Shown: positions 31,559 to 40,989, counted from the stretch's first letter. The stretch: DNA of 42,373 nt from Desulfovibrio sp. (GCA_017454855.1 JAFTCE010000076.1:1-42373); one strand, 5' to 3'. Translations and numbers: made by a program. Notes: generated from the letters alone by a model not told the origin.

Positions 31559-33688
31559 ATGGCTAAGGTAGATTCTGCGCTGGCCTGCTTGGTGCGGGTG
31601 GCGGCGCATTTCTCAATCCCGGCGGATATTTCCCAGCTGTCCCGTGCCTATATCACGGACTTCCGGGCGGTGGACACCACGGGGCTCCTCACGGCATCCC
31701 GGGAGCTGGGGCTGAAATCCAGGGCCTATGAGGGGGTAACGCTGGAACGGCTGGAAAAAATGCCACGGCCCTTGGTCTGCCGCATGGTGGACGGCGGCTT
31801 TGTGCTGATTACCAGAATAGATGAAGATGGGGTAGTGCTCTTTGACCCCCGCATGAAGGAGGGGGAGCAGCTGCTGGTGGTGGCGCGTGACTTCTTCCGG
31901 GGGAAATGGACCGGGGAGGCGGTTCTTTTCGCCAAGCGCTACCAGTTGGCCAAGGCGCTGGACAAGGTGGAGGGCTTCGGCTTCCGCTGGTTCCTGCCGG
32001 TGGTGGCAAAGTACAAGCCGTTTCTGCTGAAGGTGCTGTTCATGTCCCTGGTGCTGCAGGTTTTGGGGCTTTTGACGCCGCTTTTCACGCAGACGATCAT
32101 CGACAGGGTGCTGGTGCATCACAGCGTTTCCACGATGGACGTGCTGATCGGCGGCATGATCCTGGTGGCGATCTTCAACCAGTGGATGCTGGCGCTCCGG
32201 TCGTATCTTTTCATCCATACGACCAACAAGATCGATGTCACATTGTCGGCGCATCTTTTCCGCAAGGTGACAGAGCTGCCTGCCAAGTATTTCGACAAGT
32301 GGCAGGTGGGTGATATCGTCAGCCGCATGGGCGAGCTGGAGACGGTGCGCTCCTTTTTGACAGGCACGGCTCTGACCGTGGTGCTGGATGTGGCATTCGC
32401 GACGGTGTACCTTGTGGTGATGTTCCTGTACTCGAATGTGTTGAGCTATATCGTCTGGATCACCATCCCGATCTATGTCGTGCTGAATGCCCTGATTGCG
32501 CCGATTTATAAGAAGCGCATCAATGAGCGGTTCCTGCTGGCGGCGGAGAACAACTCCTTCAATATCGAGACGATCACGGGCATCCGCACGGTGAAGACGA
32601 TGGGAGTGGAGCAGACTTTCGTCGGCCGCTATGAGGAGATCCTGTCGCGTTTTTTGAAGAGTGCGCTCTCGGTGCTGAATGTCGCGAACGTGGCGGGCAG
32701 CATCGGCATGTTCCTGCAGCTTGCATTTAATCTGGCCATTCTCTGGATCGGCGCTTATACCGTCATGCAGAACAATCTTTCCGTCGGGCAGCTCATTGCA
32801 TTCCAGATGCTGGCAGGGCAGGTCATCGCGCCTGTGCTGCGCCTGGTCAATATGTGGCAGTATTTTCAGCAGATCCGCGTGTCCATGACGCGCATGGCGG
32901 ATATCATGGACGAGAAGAGCGAGCCGGCCTTTGACCCGAATCGCACGACGCTGAAAGGGCTTAAGGGCGACGTCATCTTTGACAAGGTGAATTTCCGCTA
33001 CAAGGCGGACAGCAAGAATGTGCTGTCCGATGTGTCGCTGCGTATCGGCGCGGGCGCGAAGGTCGGCATCGTGGGCAGGTCGGGGAGCGGCAAGTCCACG
33101 CTGACGAAGCTCATCCAGAGGCTCTATGTGCCGGACAGCGGGCGGGTCATGGTGGACGGCGTGGATATCGCGCAGGTGGAGACGGCTTGGCTCAGGCGGC
33201 AGATCGGCATCGTGCTGCAGGAGAATTTCCTGTTCGCAGGCACGATCAAGGAGAATATCGCCATCGCGCTGCCCAATGCGACGGACGAGGAGATTTTTGC
33301 CGCCGCAAAGCTCGCGGGAGCGGATGATTTCATCCAGGAGATGCCGCAGAAGTATGATACTTTCGTGGGCGAGCGGGGAAGCCTGCTCTCAGGCGGCCAG
33401 CGGCAGCGCGTGTCGATTGCGCGGGCATTGCTGCTGGACCCGCGCATCCTGATTTTCGATGAAGCCACTTCTGCGCTGGACACGGAGTCTGAGCAGAAGA
33501 TCCTTGCCAATATCGGCGAGATTTCCAGAGGACGCACGATGCTTATGATAGCGCATCGGCTGTCCACCGTAAAGCACTGCGATGCTATCATCGCTATGGA
33601 TCATGGGCGCATCATGGAGGTGGGCACCCATGAGCAGCTGATGGCGAGGAAGGGCTATTACTATCATTTGTATGCGTCGCAGGAGTAG
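31559..33688 (+). CDS. Type I secretion ABC transporter with intact ATPase (RtxE/HlyB-like)
   Basis: A 709-residue ABC exporter half with the same layout as the one at 28050. The N-terminal C39-like domain reads DSALACLVRVAAHF, aligning with the peptidase 'DCGAACL' motif but with Ser for the catalytic Cys, and GGFVLITRI lacks the His, so it is non-proteolytic. The ATPase domain is complete: GRSGSGKSTL with K512, VLQENFLFAG, LLSGGQRQR, ILIFDEATSALD and IAHRL. It lies 15 bases after the HlyD-like gene. ABC-HlyD-ABC matches the rtxB-rtxD-rtxE order of the MARTX exporter, in which the two ATPases work as a heterodimer. Confidence 0.93.
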   Translation: MAKVDSALACLVRVAAHFSIPADISQLSRAYITDFRAVDTTGLLTASRELGLKSRAYEGVTLERLEKMPRPLVCRMVDGGFVLITRIDEDGVVLFDPRMKEGEQLLVVARDFFRGKWTGEAVLFAKRYQLAKALDKVEGFGFRWFLPVVAKYKPFLLKVLFMSLVLQVLGLLTPLFTQTIIDRVLVHHSVSTMDVLIGGMILVAIFNQWMLALRSYLFIHTTNKIDVTLSAHLFRKVTELPAKYFDKWQVGDIVSRMGELETVRSFLTGTALTVVLDVAFATVYLVVMFLYSNVLSYIVWITIPIYVVLNALIAPIYKKRINERFLLAAENNSFNIETITGIRTVKTMGVEQTFVGRYEEILSRFLKSALSVLNVANVAGSIGMFLQLAFNLAILWIGAYTVMQNNLSVGQLIAFQMLAGQVIAPVLRLVNMWQYFQQIRVSMTRMADIMDEKSEPAFDPNRTTLKGLKGDVIFDKVNFRYKADSKNVLSDVSLRIGAGAKVGIVGRSGSGKSTLTKLIQRLYVPDSGRVMVDGVDIAQVETAWLRRQIGIVLQENFLFAGTIKENIAIALPNATDEEIFAAAKLAGADDFIQEMPQKYDTFVGERGSLLSGGQRQRVSIARALLLDPRILIFDEATSALDTESEQKILANIGEISRGRTMLMIAHRLSTVKHCDAIIAMDHGRIMEVGTHEQLMARKGYYYHLYASQE

Positions 33689-33771
33689 GGAATTGTCGAA
33701 ACTACACTCGCGTTCAAAAAATTTGCTGAAGCGAGGCATGCGTGTGTTTGTCTAAAGAGGGATTGCAAAGT

Positions 33772-34995
33772 ATGAACATTTTATTTCTTCATCCGAATTT
33801 TCCCGGCCAGTTCCTGCAGCTGGCCCGCTATCTGGGCGGTCTTGGCCGTCACAATGTCATGTATCTTTCGAAGGAGAGCAACGGATCGCAGCTGCCCGGA
33901 GTGCAGGTGGCTATGCACAAGAAGCCGCGGGAGGCGACCAAGGGCATCCATCCCTATATGAAGCTGGCAGAGGAGGCCGTGCTGGAGGGACAGCAGGTGG
34001 TGATGGGCATCGATGCCCTGCGCCGACAGACGGGCTTCGTACCGGATGTGGTGATGGGGCATACGGGCTGGGGCTCGACCCTTTACGTGAAGGATATACT
34101 GCCGCAGGTGCCGCTGATCGGCTATTTTGAGTGGTTTTACAACTCCAGCGGAGGGGATGTGGGCTATTGGCCGGATGAACCGGTTTCTGCGGATGACAAG
34201 TGCCGTATCCGTACTACCAACCTGCACCATATGCTGAACCTGGAGGCATGCGATGTGCGCTACGCGCCCACGGAGTGGCAGCGTTCGCAATTCCCTGCCG
34301 TATACCGTGACTCCATGAAGGTCATCCATGAGGGCGTGGAGACCGATTACTACAAGCCTCGCGAAGGCGTGAAATTCGTGCTGGACAATGAGAATGTGAA
34401 GCTCGACCTTTCGGACTGCGAGGAGCTGGTCACCTACCTGTCCCGTGGCATGGAGCCATACCGCGGCTTCCCGCAGTTCATGGATGCCATCCGGATCCTG
34501 CTCAAGGAACGCCCCAAGTGCCATGTGGTCCTTGCAGGCTCGGATCGTGCCTGCTACGGCCCGCAGTATTCCGAGGAAAAGACCTGGAAGCAGGTGGAGA
34601 TCGAGAAGGGCGGTTATGATGAGAGCCGTGTGCATTTCGTTGGTCATCTGAGCCGTGAGGAATACTTGATGCTCTTGCAGGCATCGGATGTGCATGTGTA
34701 CCTGTCGCGCCCGTTCATTCTTTCCTGGTCCTGCCTGGAGGCGCTGGGGGCGGCTTGCTGTCTTGTGGCCTCCGATACGCCGGGAGTGACGGAGGCGGTA
34801 GAGGATAATGTGAATGGCCTGCTGGTGAATTTCAGGCGTCCGGAGCATATTGCGATGCGCATTGGTGAGGCGCTGGACGATCCTGAGCTTCGTGTGCGTC
34901 TGGGCAAGAGGGCGCGGGAGAGCATTCTGGAGCGCTATGATTTGAAGGACTGCATCAAGAAGCAGTTGAACATGATTTATGGGGCGATGAAATGA
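33772..34995 (+). CDS. GT4 family glycosyltransferase (Glyco_trans_4_3 N-terminal domain)
   Basis: A 407-residue GT-B enzyme. It opens MNILFLHPNFPGQFLQLARY, matching the Glyco_trans_4_3 N-terminal domain, with VIHEGVETDYY near residue 186 and the C-terminal nucleotide-sugar-binding region FILSWSCLEALGAACCLVAS with SDTPGVTEAV from about residue 314. GT4 enzymes are cytoplasmic retaining transferases; the sugar is unknown. ATG 33772 follows AAAGAGGG; the frame opens at 33742. No promoter or terminator was recognised in the 83 bases between the exporter and this gene, so read-through is plausible and would tie glycosylation to secretion. It overlaps the next gene by ATGA (34992-34995). Confidence 0.85.
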   Translation: MNILFLHPNFPGQFLQLARYLGGLGRHNVMYLSKESNGSQLPGVQVAMHKKPREATKGIHPYMKLAEEAVLEGQQVVMGIDALRRQTGFVPDVVMGHTGWGSTLYVKDILPQVPLIGYFEWFYNSSGGDVGYWPDEPVSADDKCRIRTTNLHHMLNLEACDVRYAPTEWQRSQFPAVYRDSMKVIHEGVETDYYKPREGVKFVLDNENVKLDLSDCEELVTYLSRGMEPYRGFPQFMDAIRILLKERPKCHVVLAGSDRACYGPQYSEEKTWKQVEIEKGGYDESRVHFVGHLSREEYLMLLQASDVHVYLSRPFILSWSCLEALGAACCLVASDTPGVTEAVEDNVNGLLVNFRRPEHIAMRIGEALDDPELRVRLGKRARESILERYDLKDCIKKQLNMIYGAMK

Positions 34996-36707
34996 GTTTC
35001 AATCTATCAGAGCAGATTCCTCCCAGAGCCGGACGTGTTGTGGAGCTGGGCTGCGGGAACGGTGCAGTGGGCAGGTCGTTCCTGCGCCGTCAGCCTGCAG
35101 CGGATTATTGGGGCTTTGAGCCTGACAGCTCCCCGGCAAAAGCAGCGGCAACCGTGTTGCCGCATGTTTTTTGTCAGGAGCCGGAGGGGCTGGACATGGC
35201 GGAAATGGGCTTGGAGAAGGGCACAGTTGACGTGCTGATCGTACGCGGCCCCTTCCTGCGTGCCATGGGAAGCCATTTGAAGGATTGGGCGGAGCTGCTT
35301 TCGGAGCAAGGACAGCTTTTGGCGCTGATGCCGAATGCAGGTTATGTCCGCCTGGTTATGGAGCAGCTGGCGGGCAGGGCGACGCGACTGCCCTGCGAGG
35401 GCGGCGGGCAGTCGCTTGCCGAGGCACGGGAGGCGATCAGCGCGGCGGGGCTTTCGCTGTTGAATATTTTTCCCGTTTATGATGCCGGGGGAGACAAGGA
35501 ACTGAAGGATTCACAGGAGATGGCGGATTTCCTGCAGGCCTTTGTCGCCCTATGCCAACGGGATGGTCGGGAAGTGCGCACGGATATCTGGGCAAAGGGC
35601 TATCTGCTGAAGGCATTGAGGCATCCTTTGCCGACGGAACAGGGAATCATGATGCATGCGGCCTTGGGAGAAGCGGTGGTGACAGCCAGGGTGCGTGTAT
35701 TGGAGCCTTTTGCTTTCTTGGCGACGGAGCCGGGCGTCGCGGGACTGGCCGAGCGCGGGACGTACAATGAGGCCGCCGATGCCCGGTTTTCCCAGCGCGT
35801 CATCATTCGTCAGCGGCTGATCTACAAAAACTATGAACAGGCGTGCCAGATCATCGCTCACATGCGCAAGCGTGGCTACCTGATTGTGGCAGAGATGGAT
35901 GACAACCCCATGCAGTGGGAAGCGCCGGGAAAAAGCGATCGGCTGGACTATGCGGGGGCGCATGTGGTGCAGGTGTCCACTGAGCCTCTGGCGGAGCGCG
36001 TAAGGCAGGAGAATCCTGAGGTGCACGTCTTTCCGAACCATCTGAAGGAACTGCCGGAGCCACGCGTCTACGCGGAGGATGCGCCGACAACGGTGTTCTT
36101 CGGCGCACTGAACCGCGGCCGGGAGTGGCAGGACATCATGCCGGCCCTGAATGAAGCGGCAGCCGAATATGGAGAGCGGCTGCGTTTCAAGGTGTTGTCG
36201 GACCGTGGCTTCTTCGAGGCCCTGCAGACGGAGCATAAGGAGTTTGTGGCTGTGCCCGGCAAGGATTATGATGGCCAGTATGTGCCTTATCCGATCTATC
36301 AGCAGGCATTGCATAGCTCGGATATCTCGCTGCTGCCGTTGCATGATACGGAATTCAACCGCACGAAGTCGGATTTGAAGTTCATCGAGTCTGCCGGCCA
36401 TGGTGCGGTCGCTCTGGCCTCGCCTACGGTTTATGCCGGGACGGTGCGGGATGGACAAACGGGCTTTATTTACCATGATGCCAGAGAGTTTGCCCTCTAT
36501 TTGCGTCTGCTGGTGGAGGACAGGGAGCGGCGGCTGCAGGTGGCAGAGGCTGCTTATCGGTATGTGAAGGAGGAGCGCTTGCTGTCCCAGCACTATATGG
36601 AGCGGCTGGATTGGTACCGTGAATGCTTGGCGCGCCGGGAGGAGCTGGACCTGGCGCTTGAGCGCCGTCTGGCATCTGCTGCGGCTGCCCATAGATTGCG
36701 CTCGTGA
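34992..36707 (+). CDS. Fusion of a SAM-methyltransferase-like domain and a GT-B glycosyltransferase
   Basis: A 571-residue protein. Residues 15-30 read RVVELGCGNGAVGRSF, the SAM-binding motif I of class I methyltransferases, with the domain running to about 205. The second part (~225-560) is a GT4/GT1-like transferase with TVFFGALNRGREWQDIMPAL, ISLLPLHDTEFNRTKSDLKF and ESAGHGAVALAS (from about residue 463), the usual donor-binding region. It may both methylate and extend a glycan, or the methyltransferase-like part may only bind. It is coupled to the preceding GT4 gene by a four-base overlap. Methylated glycans can cap chain growth, which is a possible but unproven role. Confidence 0.75.
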   Translation: MSFNLSEQIPPRAGRVVELGCGNGAVGRSFLRRQPAADYWGFEPDSSPAKAAATVLPHVFCQEPEGLDMAEMGLEKGTVDVLIVRGPFLRAMGSHLKDWAELLSEQGQLLALMPNAGYVRLVMEQLAGRATRLPCEGGGQSLAEAREAISAAGLSLLNIFPVYDAGGDKELKDSQEMADFLQAFVALCQRDGREVRTDIWAKGYLLKALRHPLPTEQGIMMHAALGEAVVTARVRVLEPFAFLATEPGVAGLAERGTYNEAADARFSQRVIIRQRLIYKNYEQACQIIAHMRKRGYLIVAEMDDNPMQWEAPGKSDRLDYAGAHVVQVSTEPLAERVRQENPEVHVFPNHLKELPEPRVYAEDAPTTVFFGALNRGREWQDIMPALNEAAAEYGERLRFKVLSDRGFFEALQTEHKEFVAVPGKDYDGQYVPYPIYQQALHSSDISLLPLHDTEFNRTKSDLKFIESAGHGAVALASPTVYAGTVRDGQTGFIYHDAREFALYLRLLVEDRERRLQVAEAAYRYVKEERLLSQHYMERLDWYRECLARREELDLALERRLASAAAAHRLRS

Positions 36708-36724
36708 GGCAAGGAGGGAATTTT

Positions 36725-38035
36725 ATGACAGAAGAGCAGCAGAAGGTGCTGGACGGGTTGCTGGCATTCGCGCAGGAACATCGCAATGGCGAATTCAGCG
36801 GCCAGGCATTGGCAGACAAGATGGAGCCGATCTTTCAGGAGCTCGGCTTTCGCAAGGAACTGGAGCCTGCAGCTGCGGCCAAGCAGAAGATCCTGGTGCT
36901 GCGCGATGATGCGGCGGGGGATTTTGTGCTCTCATCTGCCTTTCATCGTGAGCTGCGGCGCATTTATCCGCAGGCACATATCACCTTGTTCGGCTCGGAT
37001 CGCAATCATGAGCTGGCGCAGTGCTGCCCATATATAGACAATTTGATCGTGAACAGGCGCGAGTACCTGAACCATCCCTTTTGGGATGTCTTTACGGGGC
37101 TGGCCCGTTATGTGGTGGAGGTCTTGCTGCCGCATCACTTCGATCTTGGCTTTTCGGGACGGCTTGGCATCAAGTCGGCGGATGTGCTGATCCTGTATAT
37201 GGCAGGGGTCAACCGGCGTGTGGGTTTTACCCAGAACCGCGCGGCCGGTCCCGGCAGGATTGCCGTTATCGGCTGGGATGTGCTGCTTACCGCGGCAGTG
37301 CCTCTGCGCGCCCGCATAGAGAGTGATGCGGACCGTGATCTCTTCATGCTGGAATACCTGCCGCAGCTTCCGATTGCCGACCGCCGCTTGGAGATGTGGC
37401 TGCTGGACGCCGATCGGCGGGAGGCGGAGCAGGCGTTGGCGCCGCTCCGGGAGGAGAGGAAGGTGCGGCGGCTGTACGCGGTGATGCCGGGGGCGAGCGA
37501 GCTGTTCAAGGAGTGGCCGGTGGAGCGCTTCGCGGCGCTGCTGTCCGATATCATGCATCAGGAGAAGGATCTGGGGCTGGTCGTGCTGGGCGGCCCGCGG
37601 GACAGGGAAAAGGCAGACGTGCTGGCGGCAAAGTTCGGCAGACGCGCCGTATCACTGGCGGGCAGGCTTCCCTTCCGCGTATCGGCGGCGGTGCTTTCGC
37701 TTTGCGAGCGGTATATCGGCAACGATACGGGACTGATGCACATGGCGGCGGCCCAAGGGCTGCCGGTGCTGACATTGTTCCCGTATCCTGCCTCCCTGAA
37801 TCTTTTTCCCATGTCCTGCCCGGTGCGTTTTCATCCTTATGGGGTGCCTTCGGTGGCTGTCCTGCCGTCAACGCCCGCTGATGAGAAATGCCGCCTGATG
37901 CATGGCACGGGCTGCGCCGAGCGATCGGGACCGCACTGCATTCTGGGCGTGACGGTGGAGAAGATGCGGGAGGGCTATGCTTTGCTGAACAAATGCATTC
38001 GGGAGAAGCGGACGCGCACGGTTTTGCTGAAGTGA
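36725..38035 (+). CDS. GT9 family glycosyltransferase (heptosyltransferase-like)
   Basis: A 436-residue GT-B protein with KILVLRDDAAGDFVLSSAFH near residue 56, typical of the GT9 'GD.vl..p' motif, then LYAVMPGASELFKEWPVERF, VVLGGPRDREKADVLAAKFG and YIGNDTGLMHMAAAQGLPV (about residue 331), all standard for ADP-heptose:LPS heptosyltransferases. Residues 1-50 are a helical extension not usual in WaaC/WaaF. Its presence in a secretion-linked glycosyltransferase group, not an LPS-core locus, leaves the acceptor open; some GT9-like enzymes glycosylate autotransporters and other proteins. ATG 36725 follows CAAGGAGGG; the frame opens at 36704. Confidence 0.85.
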   Translation: MTEEQQKVLDGLLAFAQEHRNGEFSGQALADKMEPIFQELGFRKELEPAAAAKQKILVLRDDAAGDFVLSSAFHRELRRIYPQAHITLFGSDRNHELAQCCPYIDNLIVNRREYLNHPFWDVFTGLARYVVEVLLPHHFDLGFSGRLGIKSADVLILYMAGVNRRVGFTQNRAAGPGRIAVIGWDVLLTAAVPLRARIESDADRDLFMLEYLPQLPIADRRLEMWLLDADRREAEQALAPLREERKVRRLYAVMPGASELFKEWPVERFAALLSDIMHQEKDLGLVVLGGPRDREKADVLAAKFGRRAVSLAGRLPFRVSAAVLSLCERYIGNDTGLMHMAAAQGLPVLTLFPYPASLNLFPMSCPVRFHPYGVPSVAVLPSTPADEKCRLMHGTGCAERSGPHCILGVTVEKMREGYALLNKCIREKRTRTVLLK

Positions 38036-38116
38036 AACATAGATCCATAAAGATGCAGTTTTCCGGTTTGGCTCCCGATGCGCATTGGGAGTTTGTTGTA
38101 GGAGAGGAGGCTTGTC

Positions 38117-39598
38117 TTGAAATATGTTTTTCTGGGGGAGAACGAGCTGACTGGGGAATGTCTTGCGAAAGCAGGACGGGAGAATGTCGTGGCCTTTGTT
38201 TCGACGGATCGGGAAAAATGGGGCAGTGAGGCCGCTGCCGGAATGCGGTGGCAGGCGCTTTTGGAAATAGATCGCGAAAGCTATGATTATTTGATCGTTT
38301 TCCATGAATTTGACAGTGTCGAGGATACGCAGAGATTTCATCGGGGTCTGCAGCAGGTCGGCATGCCAATGGAAAAGTTTGTTTTTGCGGGTCATTTCCT
38401 CAGATCCGTGCGGACGGACATGTTCTGCAGCATCGAAGGGGAGAAGGTGCTTGCCGGGCTGCTTGCGCGATTGGGTGTGCAGTCGCTCTTGGACTACGAT
38501 ATGTATTTTGAGTCCTGTGAGCATGTGACCAGGTATGGCGATCCGCTGCGGCCGCTTTATGGCATGCGGCTGATCGGAAGGAAACAGGCGGCTGCGTCTT
38601 GCCGCTGCGCTCTGCGGGAATCCCTGTATGACGGGATGCAGGGAGAGCACAGCGGGCGATATGCGGCGGTGCTGCTGGCAGCAGAGCGCGGGGAGAGGGA
38701 ACTGTCGGCCCTGATCGGGGATCTTCGGACACAAGCGCGTTATTTTGTCTGCCAGATCAGGGCGGGAAGTGTCCAGGATGTCCCGGCGGAGTTGCGCGGT
38801 CTGCTGTCAGAGCAGAGCCGGCTGGCTTTCCAGCCAGCTCCATCCTGGTCCTGGCTGGTCGTTGATACTTGGGCAAACAAGTCGGCGACGCTGTATGTGG
38901 CAGCGCACAAACCCTTCTCTATGCAGACACAGGCGGAGATTTACCGTCCGATCCAAGGGGGAAGCAGCCTGCATGAGCCGCTGGGGTTCTGCCGCGATGA
39001 TGAGGGGGAGAATATCTCGGAGATGAATCCCTATCTGAACGAGCTGACCTCGCTTTACTGGATTTGGAAGCATGACCGGAGTGAGCTGGTGGGGCTTGTC
39101 CATTACCGCCGCTATTTTTTGAACGATCTGTCCGGCACGGGGCAGGGGAATCTTTTGGACAGGCCGCATATACTGGGATATTTGACGAATTATGACATAT
39201 TGCTGGCATCGCTTTTTGCAAATGTCTATTTGCCTGTGAAGGGATGGATACGCAGAGATGTGGGAAAAGAGGTGTTTGCGGAGGCGTCGGCGGTATTGGA
39301 GGATATCATCCGCGAGCGCCAACCGGACTATCTGGAGACCTATTTCGATGTGATGGAGGGAAAGTCGATGTATCGTTTCCATATGTTCGTCACGCATCGA
39401 TGGATACTGGAATCTTATTGCGAATGGCTCTTTTCCTTTTTGCCGGAGGCCGTCCGCAGACTGCGCCCGGAGCGGTTCGAGGGATTTACGCGGCAAAGAG
39501 TGCTGGGCTTTTTCGGGGAACGCCTGCTGACGGTCTGGCTGCTGCATCAGAACCTGCGCATCATGGAGCTGCCGGTGGTGGAAGTGCGGAACGGGTGA
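38117..39598 (+). CDS. Two-domain protein: Rossmann-like N-terminus fused to a DUF4422 transferase
   Basis: A 493-residue protein. Residues 1-250 start MKYVFLGENELTGECLAK, a Rossmann-like beta-alpha-beta with a later STDREKWG reminiscent of the TCDNNKERWG in the C-terminal domain of 39718-40989. From about residue 257 it is DUF4422: LYVAAHKPF, DDEGENISEMNPYLNELTSL, GLVHYRRYF and ERLLTVWLLHQN, homologous to 2233-2994. TTG 38117 is the start because GGAGAGGAGG (38101-38110) is six bases upstream. The 81-base gap before it has no recognised signal. A glycosyltransferase with a regulatory or substrate-binding N-domain is a reasonable guess. Confidence 0.72.
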   Translation: MKYVFLGENELTGECLAKAGRENVVAFVSTDREKWGSEAAAGMRWQALLEIDRESYDYLIVFHEFDSVEDTQRFHRGLQQVGMPMEKFVFAGHFLRSVRTDMFCSIEGEKVLAGLLARLGVQSLLDYDMYFESCEHVTRYGDPLRPLYGMRLIGRKQAAASCRCALRESLYDGMQGEHSGRYAAVLLAAERGERELSALIGDLRTQARYFVCQIRAGSVQDVPAELRGLLSEQSRLAFQPAPSWSWLVVDTWANKSATLYVAAHKPFSMQTQAEIYRPIQGGSSLHEPLGFCRDDEGENISEMNPYLNELTSLYWIWKHDRSELVGLVHYRRYFLNDLSGTGQGNLLDRPHILGYLTNYDILLASLFANVYLPVKGWIRRDVGKEVFAEASAVLEDIIRERQPDYLETYFDVMEGKSMYRFHMFVTHRWILESYCEWLFSFLPEAVRRLRPERFEGFTRQRVLGFFGERLLTVWLLHQNLRIMELPVVEVRNG

Positions 39599-39717
39599 TG
39601 GAGAAGGATTCACGAAACCGAGTGGTGGATACTTCACCACGATACAACGCAATTGAAATAAGGGCAGGGAAGCAGTTTCTATGCGTGGGAAAAGTGAAGA
39701 GGGAATAGGAGATTTTT

Positions 39718-40989
39718 ATGGAGATTGTTTGTCGTTCGTCCGGCATTGTGGCGGCGGAGTATCCTCGACAGGGGATAGGGGATATGGCGAAGGCAGGTTT
39801 TGGGGAGATGATGCTGGATCTTTCTTCCTACTGCATGAAGCAGGACTTGGAGGATTTTGGCAAGGATAAAAAAAAGCGAAAAAGTGCCGAGGTCTTGACG
39901 AATATCTCCTTGCTCGGGAGCATGGTGCAGAAAGCAGCGGAACACTGCCGACAGTGTGGGCTGGGAGTCACTTCGATGTATGGGCCGGTTCTTCGGCGAG
40001 ATACGAAGCGAGAAGATTTGAACGCATTGCTGGAGAAATTGACGGAAGAGGGCATACGGCTCTGCGGGTGGCAGAAGGCGGCATACTTGGTGGTTCCGCC
40101 TTTGTTTGCCGGAGTGGAGAAAGACGATTTGTGGCAAGTGAATCGGGCGTACTACCTCCGATTGGCGAAGATTGCAGGAGAGGAATCGGTGGGCATCCTG
40201 CTGGAGAATCAGGCAAGGGATGTTCATGGGCATTTGGCGCGGGGCGTATGCTCGGACGAACAGGAGGCGGCGCGGTGGGTGGACGCGCTCAACGATGCCT
40301 GTGGGGAAGAGCGCTTCGGCTTTTGTTTGGATGCGGGTACGGCAAGTCTTTGCGGGCAGAATATGTATGAATTTGTGAAAACAATGGGCAGGCGGCTCAA
40401 AATAGTGGTCCTGCGGGACATCAACGGTATGGAGGAGACAGCGCTTCTGCCCTTTACGGGTGTGGGACGCGGACAGTCGAAGACGGATTGGCTGAGTCTG
40501 ATTCGGGGGCTGCGGGAAACGAGATTTGACGGGAAGCTGGCACTTTTCCTTGAGGATACGGCGTCCGCCTTTTCGCCTCTGCTTCGTCCGCAATTGTTGG
40601 CGCTGGCAAAATCTGTGGGGGAATATATCCGTTGGCAGGTGGGGCTGGAGAACGTATTGGCAAAGCATGAAAGGCGGGTGCTCTTTGGGGCGGGGAATAT
40701 GTGCCGTGCTTATATGAAGTGCTATGGGGAGAAATATCCGCCGCTGTTCACTTGCGACAACAACAAAGAGCGTTGGGGAACGGAGTTTTGCGGGCTGGAG
40801 GTGCATTCACCGGAAGACTTGAAGGAGTTGTCGGGAGATGTTGCCATCTTGATCTGCAATATCTACTATCGGGAAATTGAACAACAGCTGCGAGAGATGG
40901 GACTGAAAAATCCCATCGAGTATTTTAACGATGAGTACTTGCCGTCCTTCCACTTTGATCGGCTGGAAGATGTGGCTGACAGGGCATGA
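39718..40989 (+). CDS. Isomerase-like TIM-barrel pseudoenzyme fused to a Rossmann-like domain
   Basis: A 423-residue protein. Residues ~1-305 resemble the sugar phosphate isomerase/epimerase (AP-endonuclease-2-like) barrel of the next gene, but the metal-binding histidines are gone: FCLDAGTAS stands where the neighbour has FCLDTGHAN, and VVLRDING where it has LHIHDND. The acidic positions ENQ and FLED remain. Residues ~318-415 form a Rossmann-like domain, VLFGAGNMCRAYMKCYG then FTCDNNKERWGTEFCG and VHSPEDL, as in some polysaccharide biosynthesis proteins. It is therefore probably a binding or altered-activity protein. ATG 39718 has AATAGGAG upstream. The 119-base gap before it contains a small hairpin (GTGGTG...CACCAC) but no clear terminator. 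Confidence 0.65.
   Translation: MEIVCRSSGIVAAEYPRQGIGDMAKAGFGEMMLDLSSYCMKQDLEDFGKDKKKRKSAEVLTNISLLGSMVQKAAEHCRQCGLGVTSMYGPVLRRDTKREDLNALLEKLTEEGIRLCGWQKAAYLVVPPLFAGVEKDDLWQVNRAYYLRLAKIAGEESVGILLENQARDVHGHLARGVCSDEQEAARWVDALNDACGEERFGFCLDAGTASLCGQNMYEFVKTMGRRLKIVVLRDINGMEETALLPFTGVGRGQSKTDWLSLIRGLRETRFDGKLALFLEDTASAFSPLLRPQLLALAKSVGEYIRWQVGLENVLAKHERRVLFGAGNMCRAYMKCYGEKYPPLFTCDNNKERWGTEFCGLEVHSPEDLKELSGDVAILICNIYYREIEQQLREMGLKNPIEYFNDEYLPSFHFDRLEDVADRA

Noticed and set aside
39628..39646. GTGGTG...CACCAC hairpin as a terminator
   Set aside because: The stem is short and no T-tract follows.
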